Positions 33,941 through 42,100 of a DNA stretch of 64,000 bases are shown piece by piece. This stretch comes from Chitinophagaceae bacterium 26-R-25 (GTDB lineage: Bacteria > Bacteroidota > Bacteroidia > Chitinophagales > Chitinophagaceae). The DNA lies in the NCBI GenBank assembly GCA_029906195.1, contig JARWSJ010000001.1, positions 806,001 through 870,000 on the forward strand. The letters are read 5' to 3'. The stretch's first letter is position 1. Each line of letters begins with the position of its first letter. The translations under genes and the position numbers were made by a program. Below the pieces are notes generated by a model. That model ran no database searches. It was not told the origin of the DNA and saw only the letters and a list, made by a program, of their open reading frames with translations.

Positions 33941-34709
33941 ATCGTTCCTTTGTTTGGATGGTTGAAAGTGAAACGGTTTGCAATTCTTTTTCTATCATCC
34001 TGAATTGTCCTGCGCTCCATTCAATGGTCCATGCGCCGGGTTTGCCATTGCGCACTTTCAGCAGTTCAACCTGCCATCTTGGGAAACCCACGCCCGGCAT
34101 GTTGTTGGGCAATTCACTGGATAATGATTGAATCTGCCATCTTGTAACGCATGCAGAGGGTGTTATTTTTTTTGCGTCTTTACGAATGATGAATCCGGTC
34201 ACTCTGCTTTTTTCTACCGCTAGTTGTAACCTGCGCGATTGGTTAAAATCCATTTGCTGTATTTCTCCCACCACAGCCGCAACATGTTCGCATTTCAGCG
34301 TTTCTTCCACCACCCATAAAGCATCTTTTTCTTTTTTGAGATCGATGAAAATGATCTTCTCAGGCGCTATGTCAAAATGTTGAAAGGCCAATGGAAAAGC
34401 AGTTCGTGAAGTGCTTACCCAAACCACGATGCCATTGTTATTTATAATGCCGGATGTTAGTCCTGCAATGAAACCACTGGTGGCGGCAAAACTTTCTGCT
34501 CCGGTTGAAACAAATTCATGCACCGCCCCTAAAGGAAACGTGCCATTTGGGAAAGCGTCATTAATGGCTCCCAATCCATTTTCTACAGCATGTGTTTGTA
34601 ATGGGTTCCTGATTCCCTGCAAGGGTAGAATGGCTTTTTGCAATTGTGCAAGCAACGCTTTTTTGTCGCTGTCAATGGACTGGTCTATATGGGAAGTATT
34701 GGCTTGCAT
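33933..34709 (-). CDS. imuA: ImuA, mutasome accessory protein (RecA-like)
   Basis: A 258-residue RecA/SulA-like protein. The region GAINDAFPNGTFPLGAVHEF (47-66) and the AATSGFIAGLTSGI stretch match ImuA proteins, whose Walker A motif is often degraded, as here. The later DLKKEKDALWVVEETLKCEH (124-143) corresponds to the Walker B region. ImuA is the first gene of an SOS-type mutagenesis cassette with imuB and dnaE2; it binds ImuB and RecA. No lexA-like gene precedes it here. Upstream on its own strand are a near-consensus -7 element (TAATCTTG, 34728-34735) and paired AAATGCTAAT words. Confidence 0.85.
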   Translation of the reverse strand: MQANTSHIDQSIDSDKKALLAQLQKAILPLQGIRNPLQTHAVENGLGAINDAFPNGTFPLGAVHEFVSTGAESFAATSGFIAGLTSGIINNNGIVVWVSTSRTAFPLAFQHFDIAPEKIIFIDLKKEKDALWVVEETLKCEHVAAVVGEIQQMDFNQSRRLQLAVEKSRVTGFIIRKDAKKITPSACVTRWQIQSLSSELPNNMPGVGFPRWQVELLKVRNGKPGAWTIEWSAGQFRMIEKELQTVSLSTIQTKERYA

Positions 34710-34747
34710 GCAAGAAGTATTCTACTGCAAGATTACGAAAGTTAGAG

Positions 34748-34790
34748 GTGAAATGCTAATAAATTTAGTAATAAAATGCTAATGGTGTTA
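34748..34790. promoter_or_regulatory. Candidate operator upstream of imuA
   Basis: AAATGCTAAT occurs twice, at 34751-34760 and 34774-34783, and TTAGTAATAAAATGCTAA between them is an imperfect palindrome. It covers the likely -33 area of the imuA promoter. This is a weak call from spacing only; a damage-response repressor site would fit the cassette. Confidence 0.3.
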
Positions 34791-34936
34791 GTTTTTGGTG
34801 TAGTGTGTTTTTAGTCAATTAATTGTGAGAATTTGGCGGTTGTGCAATTGTAAATGCATTTATTGTTTATTTTGGAAAATGATATTTTTTCATAGAATAT
34901 ATTTCAATTAACCCTTTTCTATAACCCTGTTTATCA

Positions 34937-35545
34937 ATGTTCAAATCAATTTATAAAGGCACATTAATTGAGAATAATTTTTTCAAAAGAAGAAAAATAG
35001 TTTTTCTCTTTTTAATCCTTGCATCAAAGTTGTCTGTTGCGCAGGATTTGTATATGTATGAAAGCGGTTCACTCACTTTGCTGGAAGGAAGAAAAAATAT
35101 TTCAAATTTTAATCACTTACTTAATGCAGATAGTTCCAGTGAGTTGCAAATTCTGTATGTTCAACTGGATAATCCAAAATTTGGAAAATTAGAGTGCTAT
35201 TTTTTTAAAATTGATAGCAATGGAACTGTTTACAAGTGTAGATTTAAAGATGCAGTCCCTGATTTTGATTCATGTATGGTTGAGAAAAAATACAATCAGG
35301 TCGAACTTCCATTTGTAAATGGGTTACATAATACTTATTCAGTGGTTGAAGGCAAGGATCGCAGGAGGTATTATTCCGTGTACTTAATAGTAAAAAGAAA
35401 GAATAAGTTTGCGGGCTTTTTGTTTACTGATGTTTCAGTTCAGTCTGCTGTTGATAATTTAACTGAGCTTGTAGAAATCAGGAAAGCATTTGAAATCTTA
35501 CAAACGGAATTTTATATTAGAAGGGACGAGGCTTGGGATGGATGA
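34937..35545 (+). CDS. Hypothetical secreted protein
   Basis: A 202-residue protein with a long signal peptide (KRRKIVFLFLILASKLSVAQ, cleavage near residue 36) and an otherwise soluble body. I recognise no family. Visible features are several aromatic-rich strands (LYMYESGSLTLLEG, LECYFFKIDSNGTVYKCRF) and a lysine-rich patch (VKRKNKFAGFLFTD). Codon use and AT-richness look higher than in the neighbouring imu genes. It is followed by a second secreted unknown of almost equal length, beginning 64 bases after its stop, probably an operon. Possibly an accessory or recently acquired pair. Confidence 0.65.
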   Translation: MFKSIYKGTLIENNFFKRRKIVFLFLILASKLSVAQDLYMYESGSLTLLEGRKNISNFNHLLNADSSSELQILYVQLDNPKFGKLECYFFKIDSNGTVYKCRFKDAVPDFDSCMVEKKYNQVELPFVNGLHNTYSVVEGKDRRRYYSVYLIVKRKNKFAGFLFTDVSVQSAVDNLTELVEIRKAFEILQTEFYIRRDEAWDG

Positions 35546-35609
35546 GAAAATGATATACAATAATGAATGTCCTGAAAGACAGAAACTTAAAAAAGTATGT
35601 AAGTTAAAG

Positions 35610-36221
35610 ATGAAAACTCTATTACTCATAGCATCCCTTTTTTCATTATCCGGAGCTGTCTGCCAGCAGCACAATAAACTCAAATCTGCGGATAAAGAGC
35701 GAGATGGGTCAGACTCTATTTGTAAGATTTTCGAAGGCGATTATTATTCCATTGCTGACAGGTTAGAAAGCAGATTGCAAGCAGTTCATTTGAAGGATTC
35801 TTCATTATTCAACTTAACAGATTCGGCCACCACAAACATTTCATATTTTAAATACAATAGACCAACTGGTTTTTATTTGCTGATAAAGATTTCTGTTGAT
35901 TCCTCTGGTAAATTCAGGTCTTATGAAATTCATCAAAATATGGTAGAGGATAAACAATATGGTAAACGTGCAGTAAAGAAATTGGAAATGTTGCAATCCC
36001 TGGAGTATAGTTCGATACTAAAAAGAAAAGGTTTCCTAAGAACAGGTTGTTATGTAACTGATGGGGAAGATGTTTTTTTAGTGGTTAATAATAAGTCTGG
36101 TGTGTGTAATGGACTGGGTATTGTTCCGTTAGCAAATTATGATCAATTGGGAATTGATTACGAATCTTTATTAAGCTACTGTGATAATGTTATGTATGAA
36201 ATTATGAAACGGTCTAAGTAA
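35610..36221 (+). CDS. Hypothetical secreted protein, partner of the previous gene
   Basis: A 203-residue protein with a typical signal peptide (MKTLLLIASLFSLSGAVCQQ). The mature part is predicted as soluble alpha/beta; I see no known domain. GFYLLIKISVDSSGKFRSYE (residues about 89-108) followed by AVKKLEMLQSLEYSSILKRK resembles the TonB C-terminal-like pattern of Bacteroidetes exported proteins only very loosely. The open frame extends left to 35490 across the end of the previous gene, but ATG at 35610 is chosen because it starts a clean signal peptide. Function is unknown. Confidence 0.65.
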   Translation: MKTLLLIASLFSLSGAVCQQHNKLKSADKERDGSDSICKIFEGDYYSIADRLESRLQAVHLKDSSLFNLTDSATTNISYFKYNRPTGFYLLIKISVDSSGKFRSYEIHQNMVEDKQYGKRAVKKLEMLQSLEYSSILKRKGFLRTGCYVTDGEDVFLVVNNKSGVCNGLGIVPLANYDQLGIDYESLLSYCDNVMYEIMKRSK

Positions 36222-36273
36222 AGAGACGACTTTGTTGTGATGAATTAAAGTGCTATCATGTCAACTACCAGGA

Positions 36274-36456
36274 TTCACCACTAAGACACTAAGAAGCACT
36301 AAGGCTCACTAAGGGCTCGCCCTTTTTTACCACAGAGTGCACAAAGTAGTTGGTGGCGAAATTATTAGTTACTCGCGAAGGCACAGAGGGAAGGAGGGAC
36401 TCTGCAGTTCTCCTTTCCTCTGTGAAAAAAAACTCCTTAACTCTGTGGTTAAAAAA
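36274..36456. repeat. CACTAAGACACTAAG and ACCACAGAG repeat cluster
   Basis: 36274-36312 has four CACTAAG units. 36329-36337 ACCACAGAG is inverted at 36441-36450 (CTCTGTGGTT). Between them CACAGAGGGAAGGAG (36382-36396) pairs with CTCCTTTCCTCTGTG (36410-36424). This stretch is open in the frame of the next gene, but its repeat nature argues against coding. Confidence 0.7.
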
Positions 36457-36555
36457 ACTGTCGCACAACAGCGAGCCCGCAATTGGAATAACCGGTTTGT
36501 TTTGTATCTTAAGAAGTCTGTAATGACAAACCCATTTTACCCAAACAATTGCTAT

Positions 36556-37737
36556 ATGAAAAGATTCCTTCTTCTCTTTGGTCTTTTACTTCTTTTTGCA
36601 GTTGAAATATTGCGAGTGTATTTCATCATGCCATTTCCCGGCAGTCAAAAAAGTGATACGATAGACATTGCTTACTGGCTGCACAACAATATCAAATGGC
36701 TGCGCATCGTAGGTTTATTATTGATCGCATATCCGGTATGGCAAGTGTTTAGGTATTCGAAGATTTGGAAGAAGGTTGTCGTAGCTATTCCATTGCTATT
36801 GTATGCGTTTATTTTTTTCATGTTTAACTACAGGTTCCAGGCAGATAAGATGTTTTACCAACCGGTTACCACTACGTTCGCGCAGCCTGCGGCCAATCAT
36901 GTGAGCAGCGATAAACTTGTAATAGGTGTAGAAATAAATGGTGAAGCTAGAGCATATCCTGTACAGGTCATCGGTTACCATCACCAGGTAAGGGATACTG
37001 TAGGTAATGTTCCGGTAATGATCACCTATTGCACCGTTTGCAGAACAGGAAGAGTATTTAGTCCGATAGTTGATGGCAAAGCCGAAACTTTCCGCCTTGT
37101 AGGCATGGATCATTTCAATGCCATGTTTGAAGATGCTACTACCAAAAGCTGGTGGAGACAAGTAACCGGAGAAGCCATTGCAGGAAAATTGAAGGGAAAA
37201 CGTTTAGCGGAAATTCCCTCGCAGCAATCAACATTATCTACCTGGTTAATATCGCATCCAAACTCTACGATCTTGCAGCCTGACACTATTTTCAATAGGC
37301 AATACTCGGATCTTGCAGCTTATGATAAAGGCACCATTGCAAGTGGTCTTGAAAAAAGAGATTCAGGTTCATGGAAATTTAAATCGTGGGTGGTAGGCGT
37401 GGTGCACAATGATCTGGCGAAAGCATATGATTGGAATGAACTCGTGCAGCAGAAAATGATCCAGGATTCAATGCCGGGATTGCCTTTGCTTATTACACTC
37501 GACGCCGATACGGCATCCTTTCATGTTTTAAACAGAATCCTTAACGGAAATACATTGAAGTTTCAAAAGGGTGGAAGTAATAGTGAAATAACGGACATTG
37601 ATACCCATTCATTATGGAACAGTTCAGGTGCATGTATAAGCGGCCCTTTACAAGGAAAGCAATTGAACGCAGTGCAGGCATACCAGGAGTTTTGGCACTC
37701 GTGGCGCACGTTTCACCCATATACGATGAGGAATTAG
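36556..37737 (+). CDS. DUF3179 domain membrane protein
   Basis: A 393-residue protein. The N-terminal 100 residues hold three hydrophobic segments (RFLLLFGLLLLFAVEILRVY, WLRIVGLLLIAYPVW, VVVAIPLLLYAFIFFMFNY). The rest is a periplasmic-type DUF3179 domain with VIGVEINGEARAYPVQVIGY and the signature ITYCTVCRTGRVF, where the CxxC pair could bind metal or haem-like ligand (not proven). DUF3179 function is unknown. ATG at 36556 is preferred; an in-frame ATG at 36523 adds MTNPFYPNNCY, and starts further left run into dispersed repeats. It faces the VOC gene, 47 bases apart. Confidence 0.8.
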   Translation: MKRFLLLFGLLLLFAVEILRVYFIMPFPGSQKSDTIDIAYWLHNNIKWLRIVGLLLIAYPVWQVFRYSKIWKKVVVAIPLLLYAFIFFMFNYRFQADKMFYQPVTTTFAQPAANHVSSDKLVIGVEINGEARAYPVQVIGYHHQVRDTVGNVPVMITYCTVCRTGRVFSPIVDGKAETFRLVGMDHFNAMFEDATTKSWWRQVTGEAIAGKLKGKRLAEIPSQQSTLSTWLISHPNSTILQPDTIFNRQYSDLAAYDKGTIASGLEKRDSGSWKFKSWVVGVVHNDLAKAYDWNELVQQKMIQDSMPGLPLLITLDADTASFHVLNRILNGNTLKFQKGGSNSEITDIDTHSLWNSSGACISGPLQGKQLNAVQAYQEFWHSWRTFHPYTMRN

Positions 37738-37784
37738 CTTTTTGCGGCTGTGTGGCGTTGTAGTTTAGTTGCGTAAATGATCTG

Positions 37785-38171
37785 CTACATATAGAACACA
37801 TTGAACTTATGGCCATCAGGATCTGCAAATACGAAACCGTAATAATTTTTTCCAAACTCTTCGGGCCTGGAAACTATTATTCCACCGGCTTGCTGTATTT
37901 CTTTTTCCCAATTGTCCACTTCTTCTTTTCTGTCAGCTGAAATCGTGAATATAATTTCATTTGCTTCTCTTGCATCAGCAATTGGCCCTTTCATGGCGGG
38001 TTCAAGTATATCCCTTAAGAAGAAATGGATGATGAAGTTTTCGTCGCCAAAGAAAAAGCTGGTTAATTGCTCCGACGCTCCGTTGTGTTTAAATCCAAGT
38101 TGCTTATAAAATGTGGTGGTTCGTTCCAGGTTTTGAACACTGAAATTGGCCCAGATTTTTTTTGGTTTCAT
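37785..38171 (-). CDS. VOC-superfamily (glyoxalase-like) protein
   Basis: A 128-residue protein with the paired beta-alpha-beta-beta-beta layout of the vicinal oxygen chelate fold. It begins KKIWANFSVQNLERTTTFYKQLGFKHNGAS, has FFFGDENFIIHFF as the central strand pair, and ends FADPDGHKFNVFYM, the VOC end signature with the His/Asp and the metal-ligand area. Members include glyoxalase I, dioxygenases and bleomycin-binding proteins; substrate is not fixed by the sequence. It lies upstream of an AraC-gene gap but on the same strand as it. Confidence 0.85.
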   Translation of the reverse strand: MKPKKIWANFSVQNLERTTTFYKQLGFKHNGASEQLTSFFFGDENFIIHFFLRDILEPAMKGPIADAREANEIIFTISADRKEEVDNWEKEIQQAGGIIVSRPEEFGKNYYGFVFADPDGHKFNVFYM

Positions 38172-38180
38172 AAACTGATT

Positions 38181-38338
38181 TAATTTGAAAATTTGAAGAT
38201 TTGAAAATTTGAAAATGTATTCTGTGCATCATTCGTGCCAATTTTCATTCATTCGTGCGAAACAACCTGTCTCGAATTTATAATGAAAGTCGCACATAAA
38301 GAATTTTCAAATCAGCACATTTTCAAATTTTCAAATTA
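38181..38338. repeat. AATTTGAAAATTTGAAGATTT inverted simple repeat
   Basis: Units at 38181-38218 (AATTTGAAAATTTGAAGATT then TGAAAATTTGAAAATG) are inverted at 38303-38338 (TTTTCAAAT, CATTTTCAAATTTTCAAATT). The right arm contains the stop codon of the AraC gene (38336-38338). Confidence 0.7.
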
Positions 38339-39202
38339 TTCCAACTGCATACTTTTCTTGTATTCATTCGGCGGCAGTCCTTTTGATTTTTTGAACTGAC
38401 GGTTGAATAGCGTGAAACTGTTGAATCCGCTTTCGTAGCAAACTTCTTTAATGCTTTTTCTTCCTTCCGATAATAGCTTGCAGGCATGACCAATACGAAG
38501 TTCCATTACAAATTGCGAATAGCTTTTACGCGTGCAGGATTTGAAATAACGGCAAAATGAATTGGGCGTCATATTGGTTATATCCGCCAGTGTTTTGATA
38601 TTTATCTTTTCTTTGAAATTGCGAAGTGTGTGGTTGTAGACAGCATTGATGCGGTCGGATTGTCCTTCAGATGTGACATTGCTATAATCAGATGCTATGT
38701 ATTGACATTTCTTGAATTCAGCAAGCTCGTATAAAATTTCCAGCAGCAGAATGATTCGCCGGGTTTCGGTGGCCGTGGTCAGGTCTTTCAAAAGGTTTTT
38801 GACAGCTGATGCTTTGGGACCCTTCATCACCATCCCTTTTTGTGCCCTTTCTAAAAGCGAAGCTATTTTTTGATTTTCTGGTAATGTCAGGAAATTTTTC
38901 CCCCAAAAATCATCCCTGAATTGCGTCAGTTCGATATACGATTTTAAAGGCTTTTCGGCAAGCGTATAGAGATCATCGAATTTCCAGTAGTGCGGCAACA
39001 TACTGCCGATTAATACCAAATCTCCGTTTTTGAAATAATGCATTCCATCACCCGCAAATAAAGTGCCTTCGCCCTTTACCACATGAATCAATTCAATCTC
39101 GGGGTGGTAATGCCAGTTATTGTTCTTGTAAGATTTGGCATCAGTCCGAGCATTGAACGATACCGAAGGGCCCGACGTTATTTTTAAAAGAATGGGTTTC
39201 AT
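38336..39202 (-). CDS. AraC-family regulator with cupin sensing domain, likely fucose-locus regulator
   Basis: A 288-residue protein. An N-terminal cupin (about 20-100) has WHYHPEIELIHVVKGEGTLF and GDLVLIGSMLPHYWKF, the fold that binds sugars in AraC-type regulators. The C-terminal HTH domain (about 185-285) shows NIKTLADITNMTPNSFCRYF and SIKEVCYESGFNSFTLFNRQ, with FKKSKGLPPNEYKKS at the end. It is divergent from the SDR/fucose catabolism genes, with a 136-base shared promoter region. I infer that it activates that operon in response to L-fucose or a derivative. The C-terminus overlaps a simple-repeat arm. Confidence 0.85.
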   Translation of the reverse strand: MKPILLKITSGPSVSFNARTDAKSYKNNNWHYHPEIELIHVVKGEGTLFAGDGMHYFKNGDLVLIGSMLPHYWKFDDLYTLAEKPLKSYIELTQFRDDFWGKNFLTLPENQKIASLLERAQKGMVMKGPKASAVKNLLKDLTTATETRRIILLLEILYELAEFKKCQYIASDYSNVTSEGQSDRINAVYNHTLRNFKEKINIKTLADITNMTPNSFCRYFKSCTRKSYSQFVMELRIGHACKLLSEGRKSIKEVCYESGFNSFTLFNRQFKKSKGLPPNEYKKSMQLE

Positions 39203-39338
39203 ATGTCAGCTGTAAGTATTCTTTCTGGATAGTAAAAGTAGATTATTTATGATAAAATAGTGCAGGTTTTGGAAACGAAACGAAATCTTTGCTTGATAAT
39301 TATCATTTTTTTTGTTGCAGAAAATTGCTTGTTGCCAT

Positions 39339-40103
39339 ATGTTATTGGAAAAAAGAGTTATCCTGGTTACCGGCGGTGCCAGCGGAATAGGGTATGCGTG
39401 CGTAAAGGCATACGTGAAAGAAGGCGCTTTGGTCGCGGTGCTGGATATTGACGCCACTGCATTAAATAATCTGATGTTGGAAATAGGCAACGATCATCTG
39501 GGTGTTGTTTGCGATGTTTCAGACGCTGTACAAATAGAAGACGCCATAGAAAAAGTAGTTGCCCGCTACGGTGTACTTAACTGCATTCATAACAATGCCG
39601 GTATCGCAAATCCGGCGAAGGCCCTGCATGAAACGTCCATGATGGAATGGAGAAGATTAATGGACGTAAATCTTTTCAGCATTTATCTCACTACAAAATA
39701 CGGACTTGAATATTTAAAGGACAGCGGTGGCTGCATACTCAATACTGGTAGTATGGTTGGCAGCATGGGGCAGGCCGATCATGCGGCGTATGCTGCTACT
39801 AAAGGAGCAGTCAATGCACTCACAAAATCTATGGCAATTGACTATGCACCGTTTGGTATAAGAGTAAATACAGTAGCACCGGCTGGAGTGTGGACACCTA
39901 TGTTGCGCAAGTGGGCAGACGAACAAAAGAATACTGATGAGATTGAGAATTATTTGAACGACATCCATTTGCTGGGGTATTGTCCGGAGGGTGATGTAAT
40001 AGCAGATGCCTGTGTGTTTTTATGTTCCGATAAAGCCTCGTTCGTAACGGGTTGCATAATGCCGGTGAGCGGTGGCGCGGAGTTGGGATATAGGAGGAGT
40101 TGA
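39339..40103 (+). CDS. SDR oxidoreductase, probable L-fucose dehydrogenase
   Basis: A 254-residue classical short-chain dehydrogenase. The cofactor motif is TGGASGIG (11-18), the strand end VLDID (Asp36) favours NAD+ over NADP+, and the NNAG motif is HNNAG near 84-88. The catalytic set is Ser138 (NTGSM), Tyr151 and Lys155 (YAATK). The C-terminal SGGAELGY resembles the TGGAELGY ending of human HSD17B14, which has been described as an L-fucose dehydrogenase; this and the adjacent fuconate dehydratase suggest oxidation of L-fucose to L-fuconolactone. A 2-keto-3-deoxy-fuconate dehydrogenase is the alternative. ATG at 39339 is preferred to an upstream TTG at 39312. First gene of the fucose catabolic set. 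Confidence 0.75.
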   Translation: MLLEKRVILVTGGASGIGYACVKAYVKEGALVAVLDIDATALNNLMLEIGNDHLGVVCDVSDAVQIEDAIEKVVARYGVLNCIHNNAGIANPAKALHETSMMEWRRLMDVNLFSIYLTTKYGLEYLKDSGGCILNTGSMVGSMGQADHAAYAATKGAVNALTKSMAIDYAPFGIRVNTVAPAGVWTPMLRKWADEQKNTDEIENYLNDIHLLGYCPEGDVIADACVFLCSDKASFVTGCIMPVSGGAELGYRRS

Positions 40104-40175
40104 GAATTGAAAGTTGAAAATTGAAAGTTGAAAATGGTCGAAACTCATTACTCATTACTCACAACTCAAAACTTG
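40102..40175. repeat. GAAAGTTGAAAATTGAAAGTTG simple repeat
   Basis: Three or four units of TTGAAA(G/A)TTG follow the SDR stop, and ACTCATTACTCATTACTCAC with CAACTCAAAAC follows at 40142-40170. It lies between two genes of the fucose operon. Confidence 0.65.
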
Positions 40176-40203
40176 TTAAACAATTAAGCTAAAATAGAAG
40201 ACA

Positions 40204-41424
40204 ATGATCAAACATATAAGAATTGATGACAGGAGATTTCCATTAGCGCAGGGTGCAGGCAGTGATGCCATTCATAAAGATCCGGTGTATTCATATGCCG
40301 TAACAAACCTGGTAGATGATAGCGGACTGACAGGTGTGGGACTGGCATTTACTTTAGGAGAAGGAAACGACCTGGTATGCAAAGCAGCATCATTTTATGC
40401 GCAACAATTGGAAGGAAGGGATATTGAAGAAATAATGTCAGACTTTGGCAAGTTGTCAAAAGCATTATCCAATGAGCAACAGTTCCGTTGGCTCGGGCCA
40501 CATAAAGGTGTTGTGCAGCTGGCGCTGGCATCGGTTACAAATGCATGCTTTGATCTGTGGGCAAAGAAAAGAGGGTTGCCTTTATGGAAATTGCTCACAA
40601 CATTAACACCGGAAGAAGTTGTTGCCACACTTGATTTAAGTTACCTCGATGAAGAGCTTACTGAAGAGCAGGCGAAGGTCATGTTGCGTACACAACAGGA
40701 ACATGCAAATGGAAGAATGTCGATCATTGAAAAAGGATATCCCGGTTATGATACCTCTATTGGTTGGTTCAACTATAGCGACGATAAAGTAAAAGAGAAT
40801 TGCAAAAAAGCGATCGATGCAGGCTTTAATGCCGTGAAGTTGAAAGTGGGTAGCGAAGACTCCCAGCGAGATGTAAGAAGAGCGCATATTGTAAGGGAAG
40901 CGATGGGTGATGATGCGAAGATAATGTTGGATGCCAATCAGCAATGGACATTGAACCAGGCATTGCGCATATGCGAAATGTTGAGACCGATGAACCCTTA
41001 CTGGATTGAAGAGCCTACTCACCCTGACGATGTGTTTGCACATAAAGTACTGGCGGATGCTATTGCTCCCATGAAGTTGGCGTTGGGTGAGCACGTACCG
41101 AACAGGCTGATATTTAAAAATTATTTGCAGGCTAAGTGTGCCGGTTTTATACAGGTTGATGCTGTGAGGGTTGGTGGTGTAAGTGAATTTATTACGGTGA
41201 GTCTTTTGGCAAAAAAATATGGTGTGCCGGTAGTACCGCATGTCGGAGATATGGGACAATTGCACCAACACCTTGTGTTGTTCAATCATATCAGCATGGG
41301 ACACGAAGCATTGTTCCTGGAACATATACCGCATTTGCAAAAACATTTTGTACATCCGGTAAATGTGAGGAACGGTGTGTATGAAACACCGCAGGAGCCG
41401 GGAAGTTCGTGTGATTTGAAGTAG
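40204..41424 (+). CDS. fucD: L-fuconate dehydratase
   Basis: A 406-residue enolase-superfamily protein of the mandelate racemase group. The catalytic lysines are in VKLKVGSED (Lys212 and Lys214). Metal ligands follow in MLDANQQW, WIEEPTHPDD and ALGEHVP, and the general base His346 in VPHVGDMGQLHQH. The N-terminal GSDAIHKDPVYSY motif is diagnostic for fuconate dehydratases, which convert L-fuconate to 2-keto-3-deoxy-L-fuconate. The order of acid positions matches the characterised Xanthomonas enzyme with an offset of about 5. It is a core step of non-phosphorylative L-fucose breakdown. The gene follows the SDR by 100 bases. Confidence 0.9.
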   Translation: MIKHIRIDDRRFPLAQGAGSDAIHKDPVYSYAVTNLVDDSGLTGVGLAFTLGEGNDLVCKAASFYAQQLEGRDIEEIMSDFGKLSKALSNEQQFRWLGPHKGVVQLALASVTNACFDLWAKKRGLPLWKLLTTLTPEEVVATLDLSYLDEELTEEQAKVMLRTQQEHANGRMSIIEKGYPGYDTSIGWFNYSDDKVKENCKKAIDAGFNAVKLKVGSEDSQRDVRRAHIVREAMGDDAKIMLDANQQWTLNQALRICEMLRPMNPYWIEEPTHPDDVFAHKVLADAIAPMKLALGEHVPNRLIFKNYLQAKCAGFIQVDAVRVGGVSEFITVSLLAKKYGVPVVPHVGDMGQLHQHLVLFNHISMGHEALFLEHIPHLQKHFVHPVNVRNGVYETPQEPGSSCDLK

Positions 41425-41575
41425 TTGAAAATTGAAAATTGAAAGTTGAAAATGGGTGGCAGTAGGGGCGAATCGCATTCGCCCTCAGGTTGCGAAGTAG
41501 TGAGCATTGAGAATTGGTAGGTAATTCAAAAGTTAAAAGTCAAAAGTCAAAACCGCAAACTCAGAACTCAAAACT
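41425..41575. repeat. Repeat cluster between fucD and the mutarotase gene
   Basis: Contains TTGAAAATTGAAAATTGAAA (from 41425), the palindrome GTAGGGGCGAATCGCATTCG with CCCTC (41462-41485, related to 982-1062), and AAAGTTAAAAGTCAAAAGTC (41528-41550). No gene seen. Confidence 0.7.
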
Positions 41576-41586
41576 TGCATGCAGCC

Positions 41587-41928
41587 ATGAAGAAATTTTG
41601 CTTAACGCTTGACCTAAAGAACGATGATGAGTTGATAGAAGCATATGAGCGCTATCATCAGTCAGATACAATATGGCCGGAGATTCCCGAAGGTATTAAA
41701 GCTTGTGGCATATTGTCAATGGATATTTATCGCGTATCAACAAGGCTTGTGATGTTGATGGAAACTGTGGATGAGTTTGAGTTGAAAAGCGGCTTTGAAA
41801 AAATGGCTGCTTTGCCGCGACAGAAAGAATGGGCAGCATTGATGAATACGCTGCAGCAACGACCGGCATTTGCGGCACCGAATGAACATTGGGTGGAGAT
41901 GAAACAGATATTTAGATTGAACAATTAA
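41587..41928 (+). CDS. RhaM-type sugar mutarotase (probable L-fucose mutarotase)
   Basis: A 113-residue protein of the L-rhamnose mutarotase family (DUF718 length). YERYHQSDTIWPEIPEGIKA (21-40) has the family's catalytic His near 25 and the WPE motif, and the C-terminal WAALMNTLQ, EHWVEMKQIF match the ferredoxin-like fold. These enzymes interconvert pyranose anomers. The family name says rhamnose, but members sitting in fucose operons are thought to act on L-fucose; the neighbours (fucD, fucP) support that here. ATG at 41587 is preferred to TTG at 41575. The stop lies in an AATTAAGAATT repeat. Confidence 0.8.
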   Translation: MKKFCLTLDLKNDDELIEAYERYHQSDTIWPEIPEGIKACGILSMDIYRVSTRLVMLMETVDEFELKSGFEKMAALPRQKEWAALMNTLQQRPAFAAPNEHWVEMKQIFRLNN

Positions 41929-42075
41929 GAATTAGAAATTAGGAATTAAGAATTAAGAATTGATTGGGTGACATGCATGATGGAAACGATTTCGCAAAAC
42001 TGTTTATAAAATGTAAGACGTACATTCCATTGTGGGTGTTGCTATCTTAATTCCTAATTCCTAATTCTTAATTGA
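41925..42075. repeat. AATTAAGAATTAGAAATTAGG inverted repeat
   Basis: AATTAAGAATTAGAAATTAG with GAATTAAGAATTAAGAATTG (41925-41961) is inverted at about 42049-42075 (TTAATTCCTAATTCCTAATT CTTAATTG). The gap lies between the mutarotase and fucP genes. Confidence 0.72.
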
Positions 42076-42100
42076 ATTAAAATAACGTATTGCTTGCAAA

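Noticed and set aside
36337-36555. Upstream extension of the DUF3179 gene to 466 residues
   Set aside because: The extension is a cluster of dispersed inverted repeats; homology and membrane segments begin at 36556.
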